Shown piece after piece: positions 48,001-57,399 of a stretch of DNA of 64,000 bases. Under the pieces are notes generated by a model, which worked only from the letters and a program-made list of their open reading frames with translations, was not told where the DNA came from and searched no databases. Source of the stretch: Chamaelirium japonicum (lineage: Eukaryota > Streptophyta > Magnoliopsida > Liliales > Melanthiaceae); NCBI GenBank assembly GCA_947650365.1, contig OX393550.1, positions 103,442,343-103,506,342 of the forward strand. The letters run 5' to 3'. A program made the position numbers and the translations under genes. Positions within the stretch are counted from its first letter, which is position 1, and the number at the start of each line of letters is the position of its first letter.

Positions 48001-51000
48001 TTGAAATGCCATCTTTTACAAAACAACAATTTTCTTATAATGATATAAAATAAAACAAAAAGCAGCAAAAAATTACAAAAAACAAAAAATCAGTGTAGAA
48101 AGAAATTCATGGATTTCTACTACCACTGGCCATAGTTACCAAGTCGGAAGTCGGGAAAAAATCGGCTAGGGGAGAAGTCGGAAAAAAATCGGAATGGTCG
48201 GGAAAAAGTCAAAAAACAAACGATAGAATTTAGAACATATTTACATATAGATTTTACAATAGATTTTTTGAGCAATACATGACGGGATTAAAACGCAATT
48301 AATCGGGATTAAAACATAAAAATCGGGACTTTTTCAAAAAATCGGGAAAGAGTCGTGTAGTGAACATTTACTGAATAAGTCTTGTTTTAATCGAGACTTA
48401 TTCAAAAGATTGGAGTTTTTGGTAACAGAGCCACTGGCCCTATGAATTCATCGTTGTTCAAGTCCTATGTATTATGTATGGTACTGTTAAGATGTATTCG
48501 TGTATATAAATACACTCAGTGTATATATGACTCACATGTATTCACCTTATATTGGCCTAATGAGAGATTCATTCCATTCTCTCCCCAAACCCTAGCTCTC
48601 CCTCTCTCTCTTCCTCTAGGGTTTGTCACATGGTATCAGAGCAAGGTTGATCGTCGGCGTCATCAACAGCTCCCTTGTCTCCGTCGATCCAGATCCCCGC
48701 ACCCCGCGAGCCCGCTCGCGTCCAGCAGCCCCGCGCATCCCGTCCTCCCCGCGTCCTGTCCTCCCCGCGCCCCGCGCGATCAGATCTCCCTGCACCCGCT
48801 CGCGATCCAGGCCCCGCGCGATCCAAGCCCGCCCCCCGCGCCCGCTCGCGACCTCGTGCACACCCGCGTCGCTCGCCTCTGCTCCCTGCGCCTCCCACTC
48901 CCGCGCTCGCAGCTAGCTCTTCGAGCCTTCCCTCTCTCCGGACATATCCTCGACTTCCTCGATGACGACTCCGCCGTCTCATCTGATGACTCCCTATGAG
49001 ATTCCACGGGATTTCCTCCCGCTCGCCACTGACTTTCTTCTCCAAGAGGCCTCCGACTGACCGGCATGGTCCGCCACGGTGGAATCCACCCTTGAGGGTC
49101 GCAATCTTCGAGGACACCTTGATGGCTCTTCCACGCTTTCTGCTTCCGATGCAGAATACGGTCCCTGGCGCCTTCGCGATCAGCGCATCAAGGCCTACCT
49201 TGTTGGGGCTGTGGATCGTTCTCTTCGCCGGAACATGATTGAGCTTGTCACTTCTGCAGCGATTTGGGGTCATCTCACTGCTCGCTTTGTTGAGAAGAGT
49301 GGAGCACGTATCAGCTTCTCACACAGGCCCAGTCGGCACAGCAAGGAGAGTTGACGGTCCAACAATTTTATTGTCAGATGCGCTCCTATTGGCATGATCT
49401 TCAGGATCTCGCTCCCGTTCTTGACCCGTCCCGTGCTGTCGAGTATCAGCTCTACCGAGAGTGCCTTCAGCTCTATCAGCTATTCGCTGCCCTACGACCA
49501 AAGTTTAGTGCTTTGGCAGATCAGCTTCTTCATCGGGACAGCCTTCCTCGTCTTGATGAGGCTGTGGCTGAGCTGGTAGCTGAGGAGACTCGTCTGCGTA
49601 CTCTTGTCTCCAGGGACTTACCTCTTCCATCTGGTCTTCAGGGTGTACTTGCTGCTGCTCCGCCACCAGTCTCCGGCCCACCAGTGTCTTTTGTGCCTTC
49701 TCTCTCAGCTACTGCCTCCCATGGTAGACCGTTTTGCACTCACTGTCAGACACTGGGTCACTTCGTGGACACTTGCTTTACTTCATCCAGAGAAGCGTCC
49801 TACCTACAGAGATCGAGGTCGAGGACGAGCTCGAGGTCGTGGTCGCCCTGTTCCTACTGCTGCTACTGCCTCTTCCATCTCAGTTGGCGAGCTATAGTCT
49901 ATTCGTGAGGAACTAGCTCAGCTTAGACTCTCTCAGCAGTCTGCCACTACTCCTGGATCTTCCAGCGCCTCAGCCTTCTCTGCCTCTTTTGGTAGTCCCA
50001 TTGTTTGGATACTGGATTCGGGCGCCTCACACCACATGACTCCGGATGGCTCCCTGCTCAATGTTTGTCAGCCTGCGGCGCACCTACCACCGATCCACAC
50101 TGCATATGGTTCTCGCTTAGCCATCTCACAGTCTAGATCCATTACTTCAGCCTCCGCCCCTGCTTGCCATCTCTCCTTATCCTCTGTGCTTCATGCTCCC
50201 ACACTCCACATGCACCTAATTTCTGTTAGTGCTTTGTGTGACTCTGGCTGCTCTATGACATTTACCTCTTCCTCTTGTTCTGTGCAGGATCTGCGTACTG
50301 GCCAACCGATTGGAGCAGGTCGTAGGGCAGGCGGACTCTACCAGATGGAGTTTCTTCACTCTTTGGATCCGTCATCATCTGGGTTTTGTGGAGTTTTCTC
50401 TCCTAATGCCGACCTGTGGCATAGGAGACTAGGTCATGTGTCGGAACCGCGACTTAAGAGATTACTCCATTTTGGAGCTCTAGGTCGTAGTCCTTTTTCA
50501 TCTTTATCTACTTGTACTGGCTGCAAGCTCGCAAAAGCTGCTGCCTTTCCCTTTTCATCCAGTACTTCTCAGAGCTCTGCTCCTTTTGATCTTGTTCACT
50601 CTGATATCTGGGGCCCCTCTCCTCTCCCTTCTATAACTGGGTATTTATATTATGTCTCGTTTATGGATGATTACAGTCGCTACACGTGGGTCTACCTTCA
50701 TTGCCGTCGATCAGATATCCTCCAAGTCTATAAAGACTTCACCTCCATGATTCACACGCAGTTTAGTCGGTGCATCAAGATCTTTCGATTTGATTGTGCA
50801 TTTGAGTATCTATCTACCGCTATGCGCAGCCTTATTCAGTCCCATGGGACTATTTTCCAGCACTCGTGTCCTCACATCCATGAGCAGAATGGCGTTGCTG
50901 AGCGCAAGCATCGCCATATTCTTGCGACTACTCGTGCTCTCCTTCTTTCTGGTTCTGTTCCTCGGCGCTTCTGGGCTTAGGCTCTCCTCACCTCAGTCCA

Positions 51001-54000
51001 GCTCATTAACATCACTCGTTCGTCCGTTCTTCCGGACTTGTCTCCTCATGAGCTCGTGCTTGCGTATCTCCTTTGTCGAGGATACGTTCTTCCGGACTTA
51101 TCTCCTTTGTCGAGGATACGCCCTACTACTCTCCTGAAGCTCAGGATCTCACCTTTCTCGAGATTTCTTCTCCTCTATCATCGACACCTATGCCTCCCTC
51201 GTCGGCCTCTCTGGTCCCCCCGGCTCTGTCGGCTCCTTCCCCACCACCAGCTCCCTCGACACCACTGGCTCCTTTGCCAGTTGTTTCCCCAGCGTCTATA
51301 CAGGGGACTCCTCCGAGGCTTTCCCCTCTATGACTGTGCCTCTCTCTCCTCCCCGGGTTGTCTCTCCATTTTCTCAGGTCTACTCTCGCCGGCCTACCCC
51401 AGTGTCTCCGTGTCCTTTCTTCTCAGTGGATGTCGGCTCCCCTGCTGTTGAGGTTACTCTTAGTTTTCCGTCTCCTGTGCCTGCTCCGTCATTGTCAGTC
51501 GTGGATCCAGGCCCGCCTCGTTACCCTCAGCGCCAGCATCACCCGCCTGACCGTTTTAGCCACGACACTGGGCCTCCTGATCGTTTTAGTTTTGCCTCTG
51601 TCTGCAGTTACTCACCTCAGTTTACTGCCTTTTTTACTGCTGTGCACGTAGATCAGGAGCTCCGGTCCTACTCTGAGGCAGTTCGGTTTTCTCAGTGGCG
51701 TCAGGCTATGGATGAGGAGTTTCAGGCCTTTCAGCAGACTCAGACCTGGGATGTTGTCCCCCTGCCATCTGGCATTGAGCCTGTCAGCTGCAAGTGGATT
51801 TATAAGGTCAAGTACCGCCCTGATGGATCATTGAGCGAAACAAGGCTCGGGTGGTGGCTCATGGCTTTACTCAAGAGTATGGTGTTGACTACGAAAAGAC
51901 CTTTGCTCCGGTGGCTTAGATGACCACCGTTTGCACTCTTCTGGAGGTTGCAGCTGTTCATCGATGGGCCCTTCTTCAGATGGACATGAAAAATGTCTTT
52001 CTTCATGGTGACCTGTTTGAGACTGTCTACATGGATCCTCTTCCTGGTCTCCGTGTCCCTTCTCAGTACGTGTGTCGTCTTCGTCGGGACATTTATGGGC
52101 TCAAGCAAGCTCCTCGTGCCTGGTTTGAGCGGTTCCGCCGTGCTGTCAGGAAACTTGGTTACTCAGAGAGCAGTCAGGACCACTCTCTGTTTGTCAGGTC
52201 GTCCCCGCAGGGCCGGGCGATCCTACTGTTATACGTGGACGACATGATCATCACTGAAGATGACTCTGCTGCGATTGCTAGTCTTCAGCAGTACTTGAGG
52301 AACCAATTTCAGATGAAGGATTTGGGTACGCTTCGCTACTTTCTTGGTCTTGAGGTTGCATACAGTGCAGATGGCATTCTGCTCTCTCAGCAGAAGTACC
52401 TTTCAGACATCCTTAGTCGTGTTGCACTCACAGATAACCGCACAGTAGACACCCCTCTTGAGCTTCAGTTGAAGCTACGTCCTACAGATGGAGTTCCTCT
52501 TTCAGATCCCACACGGTACAGGCAGATTGTGGGAAATCTCGTCTATCTCTGCATCACTCGACCTGACATTGCACACGCTGTCAGCATTGTCAGTCAGTTT
52601 GTTGCAGCTCCACACTTGGTTCACTACGGTGCTCTTCTTCGGATCCTCCGGTACCTCAGAGGGACAGTTACTCGCTCTTTGTTTCTGTCGTCCTCCTCCT
52701 CTCTCAGACTTCGAGCCTACTCAGATGCAAACTGGGCTGGAGATCCGACTTCACGCCGCTCCACCACTGGTTACTGCTTGTTTCTCGGCGACTCTTTGAT
52801 ATCCTGGCGCAGCAAGAAGCAGAAAGTGGTGTCTCTCTCTAGCACTGAGGCTGAGTACAGGGCCATGGCCTCCACGACTAAGGAGATAGTTCACCTTTGA
52901 CGTCTCCTCAGTGATCTCGGTGATGCTTTCTCCGAGCCTACTTTACTTCACTGTGATAACCGGAGTGCTATTCAGATTGCTAGCAACCCAGTTTTTCATG
53001 AAAGGACAAAGCACATCTAGATTGACTGTCACTTCGTCCAACAGAAGTATGAGGCCATGACAATCTCACTACCTTTCATTCCCTCAGCAGAGCAGATCGC
53101 AGACTTCTCCACGAAGTCACATCCTACGCCACGTTTTCGGTCTTTGATTGCCAAACTCTTTGTGCATGATCCACCCTGAGTTTGAGGGGGGGTGTTAAGA
53201 TGTATTCGTGTATATACATACACTTAGTGTATATATGACTCACATGTATTCACCTTATATTGGCCTAATGAGAGATTCATTCCATTCTCCCCCCAAACCC
53301 TAGCTCTCCCTCTCTCTCTTCTCTCTCTCTCTTCCTCTAGGGTTTGTCACAGGTACATTGCAGTAGGAATCATTAGCAATTTAGTGAATTCTTTTGGTAG
53401 TTAGAACTTTTTGGAGCAATTCGGTTGACTGCCCATAAGATGAATCTAAAAATGGATTTAGAAGGCATAAAAACAGCATTGGAATTGGTACCAATCAAAG
53501 ATGGATCTCTCTCTGTTTGAAGACTATTGTTCATATAAGTAATGAAATCTAAAAGGACTGACATACATCCCAAAACACATATGATCTGTAACTTGAAAAA
53601 GTCATCCAGTAAAGCGCTGGATGCGAACGAAGATGACACATGCTAATTGCATAATATTCCTACAATACGTTTTTTGTTGGACAAATATTCAATAACCATA
53701 TTGAAAGTTACCTCTACGATTCTTCCTTTGGGAAGACCACCACCCAGAGCAAAGTCTAAAGTCAAACAGCCACTTGGGAAAGTCTCGCTGTATGAAAATT
53801 AGTATTTTATTGATGCAAATCTACCTAAGAACATAATAACTTTACAGTAACAAGCGATTTTTTTGCATAGATAATAACAAGACAAACAAAAAACGTACAC
53901 TAAAGCACCACCAGCACTGCCTAATCTTGTAACACTTCCTCTTCCAAACGAGTTATTAATGTCACTCATTGCTGCTTCCAAAGCCTTTTGCTGTGGAGAC

Positions 54001-55472
54001 GAGGTAGTTTTTCAAGAAACTGTTAATCTATGTCTGCTAAGCAAGAAAAATAAAATTGAAGGCAATCTTGATGGCAAAATGATGGATAGAAGCTAAAAAA
54101 ATGTGATCTTTACATGAACACTTGAACATAATGATACTTATATCAAAAATAGAAGACATCATATGTTTTACTGCGCTTCCAATACTCAGATACTTGTCAC
54201 GAAACAGTCATAGTGACGGACATGAATTTAGAATTCACATTAAAATAAATGGCACGAGATACATTTGTGTGCAAAATCAACCAAATTTGCAGATAACTTG
54301 CACTTGTATTTGATCAAATGTCCAGTTTCAAAACAATTAACCAATAGACCTAAATTCCTAAACATTTACTCTTGGAATTCTAATTCTTAATGGGTAAGCA
54401 ATAATAGTTTACTGAAGGAAGTATTTATAGATACCCTCACGCCCCAAAACCTAGGTCGTAAGAGAAGGTTCACATAGGGTATATGAAGACACCACCGCCC
54501 AGCCCCTAGCCGATGTGGAACTAAACCCAACAATCCCCCCCCCCCCCTCATACGAGGCTAGGGATGAACACCTGCCAGCCTCTGTTATTGTGCACGGGCA
54601 CACTAGGACACAACCTGAACACACCTTGGCCCGACTAAAACTTGGCTAGGCGGAACCCTGCTCCGATACCATTTGTAGATGCCCTCACACCCCAAAACCT
54701 GGGTCGTAAGAGGAGGTCCACAGAGGGCATATGAAGACACCACCGCCCAGTCCCTAGTTGATGTGGGACTAAACCCAACAGTATCATGGATGAGCAAAAC
54801 CAAAGGAGGTCATATTATGCATTTCGCATCAAATCGCAGGATGGGCGGTACTCCCATCAAAGAAACCATTCAGGACAGCAATAGCCCTTCATTCAAAGGT
54901 CAGAAAAATCCACAATGCCGCGACAAAAGAGTTCCATTTCTAAAATGCAACAATACAGAGAACTACATTCCTTAGCTACTGGCAAGGAATTATACTAATC
55001 CACTACGTGAGAAGCCATTTCGACAAAACCATGGTTCCCAACAACTGATTTAGGCAAAACCCATGAAAGGTTATCAAGTTTAGGCCACACCCAAGATGGG
55101 CTTCGTTCGAAATATCGATCGGTGATGTCTTCATGCAGCAGGTTTACGGGGTTTGCCGAAATAGCGATGGGTGAGGTCTTCATGCAGGCCCGTCGGTGAA
55201 TTGTCTTTGTGATTGGGGAGTGGAGGAGAGGCTGTGAAGGGGGGGCTTACCCGATCGATCAGGCGAGGGTCGGTGTCGCCGGAGAGGGCGCCGTTGCCCT
55301 TCACTTCGAACTCGCAACGGGGCTTTGCCGTTCTTCTGGAGGAGGCGGGGAGGGAGGAAGAACGAGGAGCTGGGATTCGGAGCGAGGAGCGGAGGAGGGG
55401 GAGGGGGGGGAGGAGGAGGCGGGGGCTCTCGAGAGGGAAGTGATGAGGTCTCAGGGGAGTGATGGAAGCCAT
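32820..55472 (-). CDS. RECA1: Chloroplast RecA homologue RECA1, 13 coding exons
   Basis: Exons in coding order: 55472-55251, 53990-53899, 53787-53712, 40574-40512, 40363-40234, 36636-36551, 36461-36336, 36254-36150, 36043-35987, 35739-35677, 35594-35518, 33695-33623 and 33020-32820. All junctions are GT-AG with matching phases, giving about 456 residues (Arabidopsis RECA1 is about 440). Role in the family: ATP-dependent strand exchange and repair of plastid DNA. Exon 1 is rich in Pro, Ser, Leu and Arg ([12 protein letters not shown]...), like a plastid transit peptide; this is the first ATG in the open frame. Exon 4 has the Walker A motif GPESSGKTT, exon 5 [20 protein letters not shown], exon 6 the Walker B stretch [17 protein letters not shown], exon 7 the loop region with [18 protein letters not shown] and FLNQIR, exon 10 PYKQAEFEI and GEGVSKL. 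Exon 5 reads [10 protein letters not shown] where N or T is usual instead of H. Exon 13 is the weakest: it continues EIEK with KLKLSL, like EIEKKVRELL of bacterial RecA, but its remaining ~60 residues are unlike the acidic tails I know. Exons 1-12 are secure. Confidence 0.93.
33035..33445. repeat. AT-rich repeat in RECA1 intron 12
   Basis: Phrases of the type ccgaaattc, gaccgaaa and tctcaaaccatgg / tttcaaaccttgcc recur near the two edges, as in the decayed MITE families elsewhere in the window. No duplication at the ends was confirmed. Confidence 0.3.
35059..35073 (-). mobile_element. 15-bp LINE-tail insertion with 18-bp duplication
   Basis: TAGCTATAGTTAGGTCTT occurs at 35041-35058 and again at 35074-35091. 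Between the copies lies only a T-run and GAAAAG, whose complement CTTTTC plus A-run resembles a LINE tail. It lies in RECA1 intron 11. Confidence 0.6.
36815..37840 (+). mobile_element. Old Copia remnant (RT to RNase H) in RECA1 intron 5
   Basis: Plus-strand scraps read [18 protein letters not shown], then [27 protein letters not shown], a YGDD catalytic-loop trace near 37200, and [19 protein letters not shown] of RNase H. The order is that of Copia pol. Many breaks; no LTRs are visible. It lies antisense to RECA1 and is old. Confidence 0.75.
37800..37935. repeat. 52-bp tandem repeat
   Basis: A unit with catccaacctttaaaaaaaa and ggatatggacatccacc occurs twice in tandem (about 37829 and 37881). 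Confidence 0.7.
38189..39082. repeat. G-run, 100-bp duplication and GA microsatellite in RECA1 intron 5
   Basis: G-run at 38189-38211. A segment with accaag...gcctataacatt and gcctccaagtc is duplicated (about 38755 and 38860). (GA)n at 39041-39081. No coding sequence. Confidence 0.7.
39490..39600 (+). mobile_element. Short RTE-type LINE scrap
   Basis: The phrase encoding [16 protein letters not shown] matches the tail motif of the RTE remnant at 18930-19195 (MKKLSLTTDVTLNRNE). Only about 100 bp are recognisable. Confidence 0.5.
40983..41137 (-). mobile_element. tRNA-derived SINE in RECA1 intron 3
   Basis: On the minus strand the element opens GGGTGCCAGCTAGCTCAGC, which holds an A-box-like TAGCTCAGCTAGTAAAG, followed about 35 bases on by a B-box GGATCGAATCC, the internal RNA polymerase III promoter order. 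It ends in a short A-run next to a (CT)n tract. Flanks share CCTAATGGCTCT / CCTAATCGCTCT (about 40959 and 41141), one mismatch, as a target duplication. Sense relative to RECA1. Confidence 0.75.
41138..44180. other. RECA1 intron 3, no recognisable element
   Basis: AT-rich intronic sequence. A short CAA run occurs at 42620-42637. At 44040-44165 a GC-rich patch with motifs such as ggcgcgcctt and gagcctagg looks like the end of a decayed MITE. Nothing else is identified. Confidence 0.4.
44182..44497. mobile_element. Foldback MITE with CACTAT ends, ~150-bp arms
   Basis: The left end reads CACTATATTGATA and the right end TATTAATATAGTG. The arms are complementary almost to the centre (for example gtctagttaattatcaa with its partner ttgatcattagctagac). 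CACTA-type ends are suggestive, but the CACTA-typical 3-bp duplication is not clear. Confidence 0.65.
44796..45292. mobile_element. Foldback element with TTCAATTAGTGGCACGATG ends
   Basis: CAATTAGTGGCACGATG at 44799-44815 is matched by its exact complement at 45274-45290. Inside, ctctgacgcatccac (about 44986) pairs with gtggatgtgtcagag (about 45090). Opposite-strand frames of 68-101 codons are artefacts of this structure. Confidence 0.6.
45300..48120. other. RECA1 intron 3, no recognisable gene
   Basis: AT-rich sequence. A phrase with ttctccattatggtgatgattccatgattgaagatgatga is nearly repeated at about 46700 and 46795, a ~95-bp tandem duplication. A G-run lies at 45740-45748. No protein is recognised. 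Confidence 0.4.
48132..48430. mobile_element. Mutator-like MITE with 9-bp duplication
   Basis: A 299-bp unit with ends ATAGTTACCAA and (complement) CTCTGTTACCAA. It is flanked by CCACTGGCC on both sides (48123-48131 and 48431-48439), a perfect 9-bp duplication as Mutator elements make. The interior has cgggaaaaa-type motifs. It lies 54 bp left of the Copia element. Confidence 0.75.
48485..53351 (+). mobile_element. Copia (Ty1) LTR retrotransposon, both LTRs present, broken coding region
   Basis: 5' LTR 48485-48630 and 3' LTR 53193-53351, both TGTTAAGATG...GTCACA. Five-bp duplication GGTAC flanks it (48480-48484 and 53352-53356). Primer site TGGTATCAGAGC (initiator-Met tRNA type) at 48631 and a polypurine tract before 53193. 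Parts in Copia order: gag with a CCHC knuckle ([14 protein letters not shown], about 49738), protease (DSGASHHM, about 50017), integrase (about 50410-51000), reverse transcriptase with YVDD at 52232, and RNase H to about 52900. Coding frame has roughly half a dozen breaks. The LTRs differ by about three substitutions and one length change in a pyrimidine tract, so the insertion is fairly recent. It lies antisense in RECA1 intron 3. Confidence 0.95.
54426..54780 (-). mobile_element. TRIM (miniature LTR retrotransposon) in RECA1 intron 1
   Basis: Two 107-bp direct repeats, 54426-54532 and 54674-54780, enclose about 140 bp. On the minus strand the LTR starts TGTTGGGTTTAGTCCCAC; right after the first LTR comes TGGTATCGGAGC, an initiator-Met-type primer site, and just before the second LTR a G-rich polypurine tract. 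Flanks share GTAT (54421 and 54781). No coding region, as usual for TRIMs. The two LTRs differ at roughly a dozen sites, so it is older than the Copia element. Confidence 0.85.
55100..55200. repeat. 58-bp tandem duplication beside RECA1 exon 1
   Basis: A phrase with cgaaatatcgatcggtgatgtcttcatgcagcagg is repeated about 58 bp on with changes (cgaaatagcgatgggtgaggtcttcatgcagg). It lies in intron 1, just 3' of the first coding exon. Confidence 0.6.
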
Positions 55473-55801
55473 ACCCACATAAAGCGAAGCGAGCGGTGTG
55501 AAGAGAGAATTTGGAGACGAAGAGGAGTGTTTTGAAAAGATATGAATTGGGGGTAAAAAAAGAAAGCATGGACTCTTCAACTGTCTCTGTTTTATCTCAA
55601 GTTAGGTCAAACAGTGCCCAAGTAAATGTGCAATTAAAGTTAGATGAGATATGAATATATTATTTTTGCACTCAAATTTTTACATCGATTTTTAAATAAT
55701 TAAATAGAAGTTTCAGAAGTTGTTGATTTTTTATGAGTTTAATCAAACTGTCTCTGACCGTCGACATCTATTATTCCCGTCCTTTTGGGCGGTTCCAGAT
55801 T

Positions 55802-56790
55802 GTTGAGATCTACAGGACCCCGAGAGAACGTTAGGGGGCTCCCATCATAAGGGCTGGATAATCAAATGGGTGGGGACAAGTGTCGATCAACGGTTGGACC
55901 CCGAACTACTGTGGGGGAAAATCTTCGTGCCGACCCGAAGACTCTCGCAGCACCAGTCAATTGGAGTCGAAGTTGACGTCGAAGATCGTTGGTCGATCTA
56001 TTGATGGAAGTTGTTGCTTTTGATATGTAAACAGAGAAATGCAATCAGAGAGATTGTGACACAAGATGTGATCTCGGAGTTCAGCCGAAGCCTACGTCTC
56101 CGTGCTATAGGGAGCAACCCGAATTCACTAACACTTATGTCGAAGTGATCTCGACAGGCCGAGTATCACTAGGAACACTCTGATCTCTTCGAAGGAGAGA
56201 AGAAGATCAAAGAGAGATGGTAGATGAGAAGTTTGAAATCCCAGAGCTCTGGTTTTAGAACTGAGAGTTCGATCTCTTTAGAATCGATCCTTTTACATTC
56301 GAAGGCTCTGCTATTTATAGGATTCCAGAAGTGGAATTCTGGGGTAAATGGCGGTTTCAGCTGTCGTATCTGAGGATTCTCCAGGTAAGGCTGGTGGGTC
56401 CCGTGGTAGTCCCCGTGGGCCCACCAGGCAGGGCCGGTGGGTCTCGTGGTAGTCCCCGTGGGCCCACCAGGCAGGGCCGGTGGGTCCCGTGGTAGTTTCC
56501 GTGGGCCCACCAGGCAGGGCCGGTGGGTCCCGTGGTAGTCCCCGTGGGCCCACCAGGCGGGTCCTGTGGCAATCCTCGTGGGCCCACCAGGCAGGGCCGG
56601 TGGGTCCCGTGGTAGTCCCCGTGGGCCCACCAGGCAGGGCTGGTGGGTCCCGTGGTAGTCTCCGTGGGCACACCAGGCAGGGCCGGTGGGTCCCGTGGTA
56701 GTCCCCGTGGGCCCACCAGGCGGGTCCTGTGGCAATCCTCGTGGGCCCACCAGGCAGGGCCGGTGGGTCCCGTAGTAATACGTAAACTTC
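55802..56790 (-). mobile_element. LTR-like promoter fragment upstream of RECA1
   Basis: On the minus strand a TATA box (CTATAAATAG, 56320-56311) is followed by ~500 bp of leader-like sequence ending CTCAACA at 55802. A ~40-bp part of it (ttcggggtccaacc...tcgacac) recurs at about 15438-15470. A minisatellite lies immediately upstream of the TATA box. No coding part or second LTR was found, so it may be a solo LTR or a fragment. Confidence 0.4.
56384..56775. repeat. 43-bp minisatellite with 34-bp variant, higher-order order
   Basis: About nine units of gggcccaccaggcagggccggtgggtcc type, 43 bp each. Two units are a 34-bp variant (gggtcctgtggcaatcctcg), at about 56562 and 56725, exactly 163 bp apart (three 43-bp units plus one 34-bp unit), so the array has amplified in blocks. 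The overlapping GPTGPAWW-type frames on both strands are consequences of the repeat. Confidence 0.9.
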
Positions 56791-57399
56791 TGCCAAAATT
56801 TGCACCCACAACTACGGTGATTCTTAAGCCATTTGTAAAAAAAAAATCAGCATTTTCTAAAGCCTCTTAGATTTATCAAATGTGCTCTTCAAATTAATGA
56901 TTAAATTGATAGTCGATAAAGCCTTGTAGATTTGATGTACTTAGAGACTTTAGAATGTGCTGATTTTTTTATGGATGTGCTATCTAAGACAAGGTGATTA
57001 TGTTCACAAAAATTCAACAACTTCTAAACCTCCATCGAATGATTTGAAAATCGGTGTAAAAATTTGAGTGCCAAAACAGTGTCCCCTGATCTTGACCCAT
57101 TAAAGTTTCATGTGTTCGGATAAATTTTATTTAAGAATAGTGTGCATTTGTTTGTGCACGTCACACTCTATTAACCAAATAATTCTAATTTATTTGTAAA
57201 TTTGTTTCCAAAACACATGTCAAAAACATATAAACCAAACAAGCCCTACTTAGTTGCGTAACTTTCCCAAATGTGCAACCTGCTTAGTTGTGACACCCTC
57301 AATTCATTCGTTCAACCCATTTGTAATGGATGACTGATCTATAGCTAGTTTATCCATTTCTAATGTCGCGATCCCCAAGGTCTTTATGGCAGCTCAAGC

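Noticed and set aside
48616-49273. Long Arg/Ala-rich frames in the left part of the Copia element
   Set aside because: GC-rich leader of the element read in the wrong strand or frame.
54426-54780. Cassandra-type TRIM carrying a 5S rRNA segment
   Set aside because: The LTR shows no 5S-like promoter sequence, so it is a TRIM of another family.
56169-56811. Long frames on both strands reading GPTGPAWWAHGDYHGTH repeats, resembling a repeat protein
   Set aside because: They follow from a 43-bp tandem repeat, whose unit length is not a multiple of three, so every frame reads a similar peptide in turn.
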